This document shows positions 4,475 to 5,470 of a DNA stretch of 5,470 bases, piece after piece; within the stretch, counting starts at the first letter, position 1; every line of letters begins with the position of its first letter. The position numbers and the translations under genes are program-made. The notes beneath the pieces were generated by a model. It searched no databases. It saw nothing but the letters and a program-made list of their open reading frames with translations, and was not told the origin of the DNA. The DNA comes from a bacterium (GTDB taxonomy: Bacteria > RBG-13-66-14). The stretch covers positions 1 to 5,470 of the forward strand of contig JAIOSI010000312.1 of the NCBI GenBank assembly GCA_021107695.1, written 5' to 3'.

Positions 4475-4634
4475 GCGGTAGCCTACAAAACGAGAAAGTA
4501 GCTACGCTTTCGAGTTATGCCAAATAACATCATGGTGTAGTTTAGCATGAGTCGATGATAACACGGTCGTTCAATTAATTGCGAATCTGGACAGCGACGG
4601 CGACAATCTCTCTTACATTATTGTACAATGCTTC

Positions 4635-4664
4635 TTGGTTAGTGGGAATTGTCTGGATTATAGA
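4635..4664 (+). promoter_or_regulatory. Possible promoter of the TPR lipoprotein gene
   Basis: TTGGTT (4635-4640), an 18-base spacer and TATAGA (4659-4664). The position fits a short leader of about 30 bases before the ribosome site at 4690. The match is partial and has no independent support. Confidence 0.3.
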
Positions 4665-4699
4665 TGAAGTAAACGTTGAGATTGACCATGAGGTGGATG

Positions 4700-5401
4700 A
4701 TGAAGAAACTGCTGCTGATCGTCGCTGTTGGGGTTCTTGTGCTGCTGGCTGCCGCCTGTAGCGAGGTCGAGGAGCTTCAATCCAGCTTGGAACAGAACGA
4801 GATGGTGGCGGACGGGCAGGATGCCTATAACGCCGGAGATTACGAGGCTGCCATCGTGGAGTGGAAAGCCGCCTTTGCTATCGAAGAGGACAACGAGGTC
4901 GCCTGGAGTCTCTCCACCGCCTACGCCCAGCTTGGTGAGGAAGAAGAAGCTCTGGAGTGGCTCCACGAGTCGCTGAAGCTCTCCGTTTCCGACCGCCTCG
5001 ACGACAAAGAGCTGTCTCCAATACAGGATACCGAGGAGTTCAAGGAGATTCTCGTTGCTTCGGATTATCTGGCAACGGGGCAGTGGCCGGGGAAATCGAA
5101 CAGCGATCCATCGTTGGCATACTACAAAGAGGCGTGGGACAAGTACATGGGCGAGGAGTTCGAGGAATCCCTCGAACTATGGCATCAGGCGTTCAAGCTC
5201 GACCCGATGAGCGATAACATCGCCTTCTCCATCGCCTGCGTCAACGCTCTGCTGGGTAGCGAAGAGGAAGCCCTGAGCTGGCTGCGCACGACCTTCCGCC
5301 TCTTCTCCTTGCGAATGCTCGAAGACCACGACCTCGATTCAATTCGCGCCACAGCGGAGTTCGGACGCATCAGCGCGGCCCTGCGCAAGGTCTGGGAATA
5401 G
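4700..5401 (+). CDS. TPR-repeat lipoprotein with two similar halves
   Basis: A 233-residue lipoprotein of unknown function, predicted to be exported and lipid-anchored at Cys20; TPR domains usually serve as protein-binding scaffolds. Residues 1-19 form a classic signal (KK, then LLLIVAVGVLVLL) ending in AAAC. Two homologous halves follow. Residues 39-118 contain a TPR (AYNAGDYEAAIVEWKAAFAI), a second TPR (AWSLSTAYAQLGEEEEALEWL) and a closing motif LDDKELSPIQDTEEFKEIL. Residues 145-228 repeat this order (KYMGEEFEESLELWHQAFKL, IACVNALLGSEEEALSWL, LEDHDLDSIRATAEFGRI). The mature protein is strongly acidic. The start at 4700 is preferred over in-frame ATGs at 4688 and 4697 because GAGG (4690-4693) sits six bases before it, and because the signal peptide then starts normally as MKK. 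The gene stands alone, divergent from the FemX-like gene, and its TAG is followed by the post-stop hairpin repeat. Confidence 0.9.
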   Translation: MKKLLLIVAVGVLVLLAAACSEVEELQSSLEQNEMVADGQDAYNAGDYEAAIVEWKAAFAIEEDNEVAWSLSTAYAQLGEEEEALEWLHESLKLSVSDRLDDKELSPIQDTEEFKEILVASDYLATGQWPGKSNSDPSLAYYKEAWDKYMGEEFEESLELWHQAFKLDPMSDNIAFSIACVNALLGSEEEALSWLRTTFRLFSLRMLEDHDLDSIRATAEFGRISAALRKVWE

Positions 5402-5424
5402 GCAGCGGCAACGCGGTGCGTTGT
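5402..5424 (+). repeat. Post-stop hairpin (hairpin 1, A-T variant) after the TPR lipoprotein gene
   Basis: Directly after TAG comes a hexamer GCAGCG (5402-5407), then GCAACGC-GGT-GCGTTGT (5408-5424), 6 paired bases around GGT. The hexamer-then-hairpin order equals that after the FemX-like gene on the other strand. The last stem base is T instead of C. Hairpin 2 is missing. Confidence 0.7.
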
Positions 5425-5434
5425 CAATTGTTTT

Positions 5435-5456
5435 CCCCCTCTCCCCTCTGGAGAGG
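5435..5456 (+). repeat. CT-rich hairpin repeat, shortened copy
   Basis: CCTCTCC (5438-5444), a 5-base loop and GGAGAGG (5450-5456) form a 7-bp stem after a TTTTCCC lead. It resembles the element at 3197-3235 without the C-rich leader. Nothing recognisable was seen from 5457 to the window end. Confidence 0.55.
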
Positions 5457-5470
5457 AACTCGTCCACGGG

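Larger units (their letters stand above)
4379..4699. other. Divergent intergenic region between the FemX-like and TPR lipoprotein genes
   Basis: These 321 bases hold no convincing gene. They are AT-richer than the coding DNA and, unlike the other spacers, contain none of the palindromic repeat families, as expected for a two-way promoter region. There is a weak hairpin GAAAG/CTTTC at 4494-4511 and a 16-base near-copy (one mismatch) of the FemX start region at 4534-4549. Confidence 0.6.

Noticed and set aside
4579..4761. 60-codon plus-strand ORF overlapping the start of the TPR lipoprotein
   Set aside because: It lacks a ribosome site, covers the likely promoter, and runs into the signal peptide region of a much better supported gene.
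747..5424. Integron cassette array with attC sites after each gene
   Set aside because: The idea came from a hairpin following each gene, but the hairpins lack attC core sites (GTTRRRY/RYYYAAC), genes face both ways, they have their own promoters, and one is a central-metabolism enzyme. No integrase is present.

Overview
This is a 5.5 kb piece of bacterial chromosome with five complete genes separated by unusually repeat-rich spacers. Two products have lipoprotein signal peptides, and all five genes have recognisable Shine-Dalgarno sites, so the source is a bacterium. Moderately GC-rich coding DNA, uncharacterised small lipoproteins and dense families of palindromic repeats suggest an uncultured lineage known mainly from metagenomes. 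I cannot place it in a phylum from sequence alone. There is no phage gene, transposase, CRISPR array, rRNA or tRNA.

Layout. 1-332: repeats only. 333-749 (+): small four-helix membrane protein of unknown function. 750-985: three GTAG-palindrome repeats, then a promoter. 986-1546 (+): secreted lipoprotein with a probable NTF2-like fold, closed by a clear intrinsic terminator. 1617-1736: a promoter closely resembling that of the previous gene, plus a leader hairpin. 1737-2795 (+): isocitrate/isopropylmalate dehydrogenase-family enzyme. 2796-3316: about 520 bases with no gene, packed with repeats, including a 126-base tandem duplication. 3317-4378 (-): FemX/FemAB-type peptidoglycan aminoacyltransferase. 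4379-4699: divergent promoter region. 4700-5401 (+): TPR lipoprotein made of two similar halves. 5402-5470: repeats.

The genes do not form an operon or an obvious pathway. A central-carbon dehydrogenase sits between envelope genes (two lipoproteins, a membrane protein and a peptidoglycan-bridge enzyme), and each gene seems to be its own transcription unit.

The most interesting material is between the genes. (a) Four of the five genes have a small hairpin, GCARCGC-GGT-GCGYTGC or a variant, directly after their TAG stop codon and in the gene's own orientation. The fifth gene is the one with a classical terminator. (b) That hairpin is often followed at fixed distance by a second hairpin whose stem sequence changes completely between copies while pairing is kept. 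(c) Nine GTAG-plus-palindrome elements resemble REP sequences mobilised by RAYT (Y1) transposases, but no such transposase lies in the window. (d) In the tandem duplication two units match at 93 of 96 positions and then carry different palindromes. These look like a modular, structured, mobile or regulatory repeat system. That reading is inference; the repeats themselves are directly visible.
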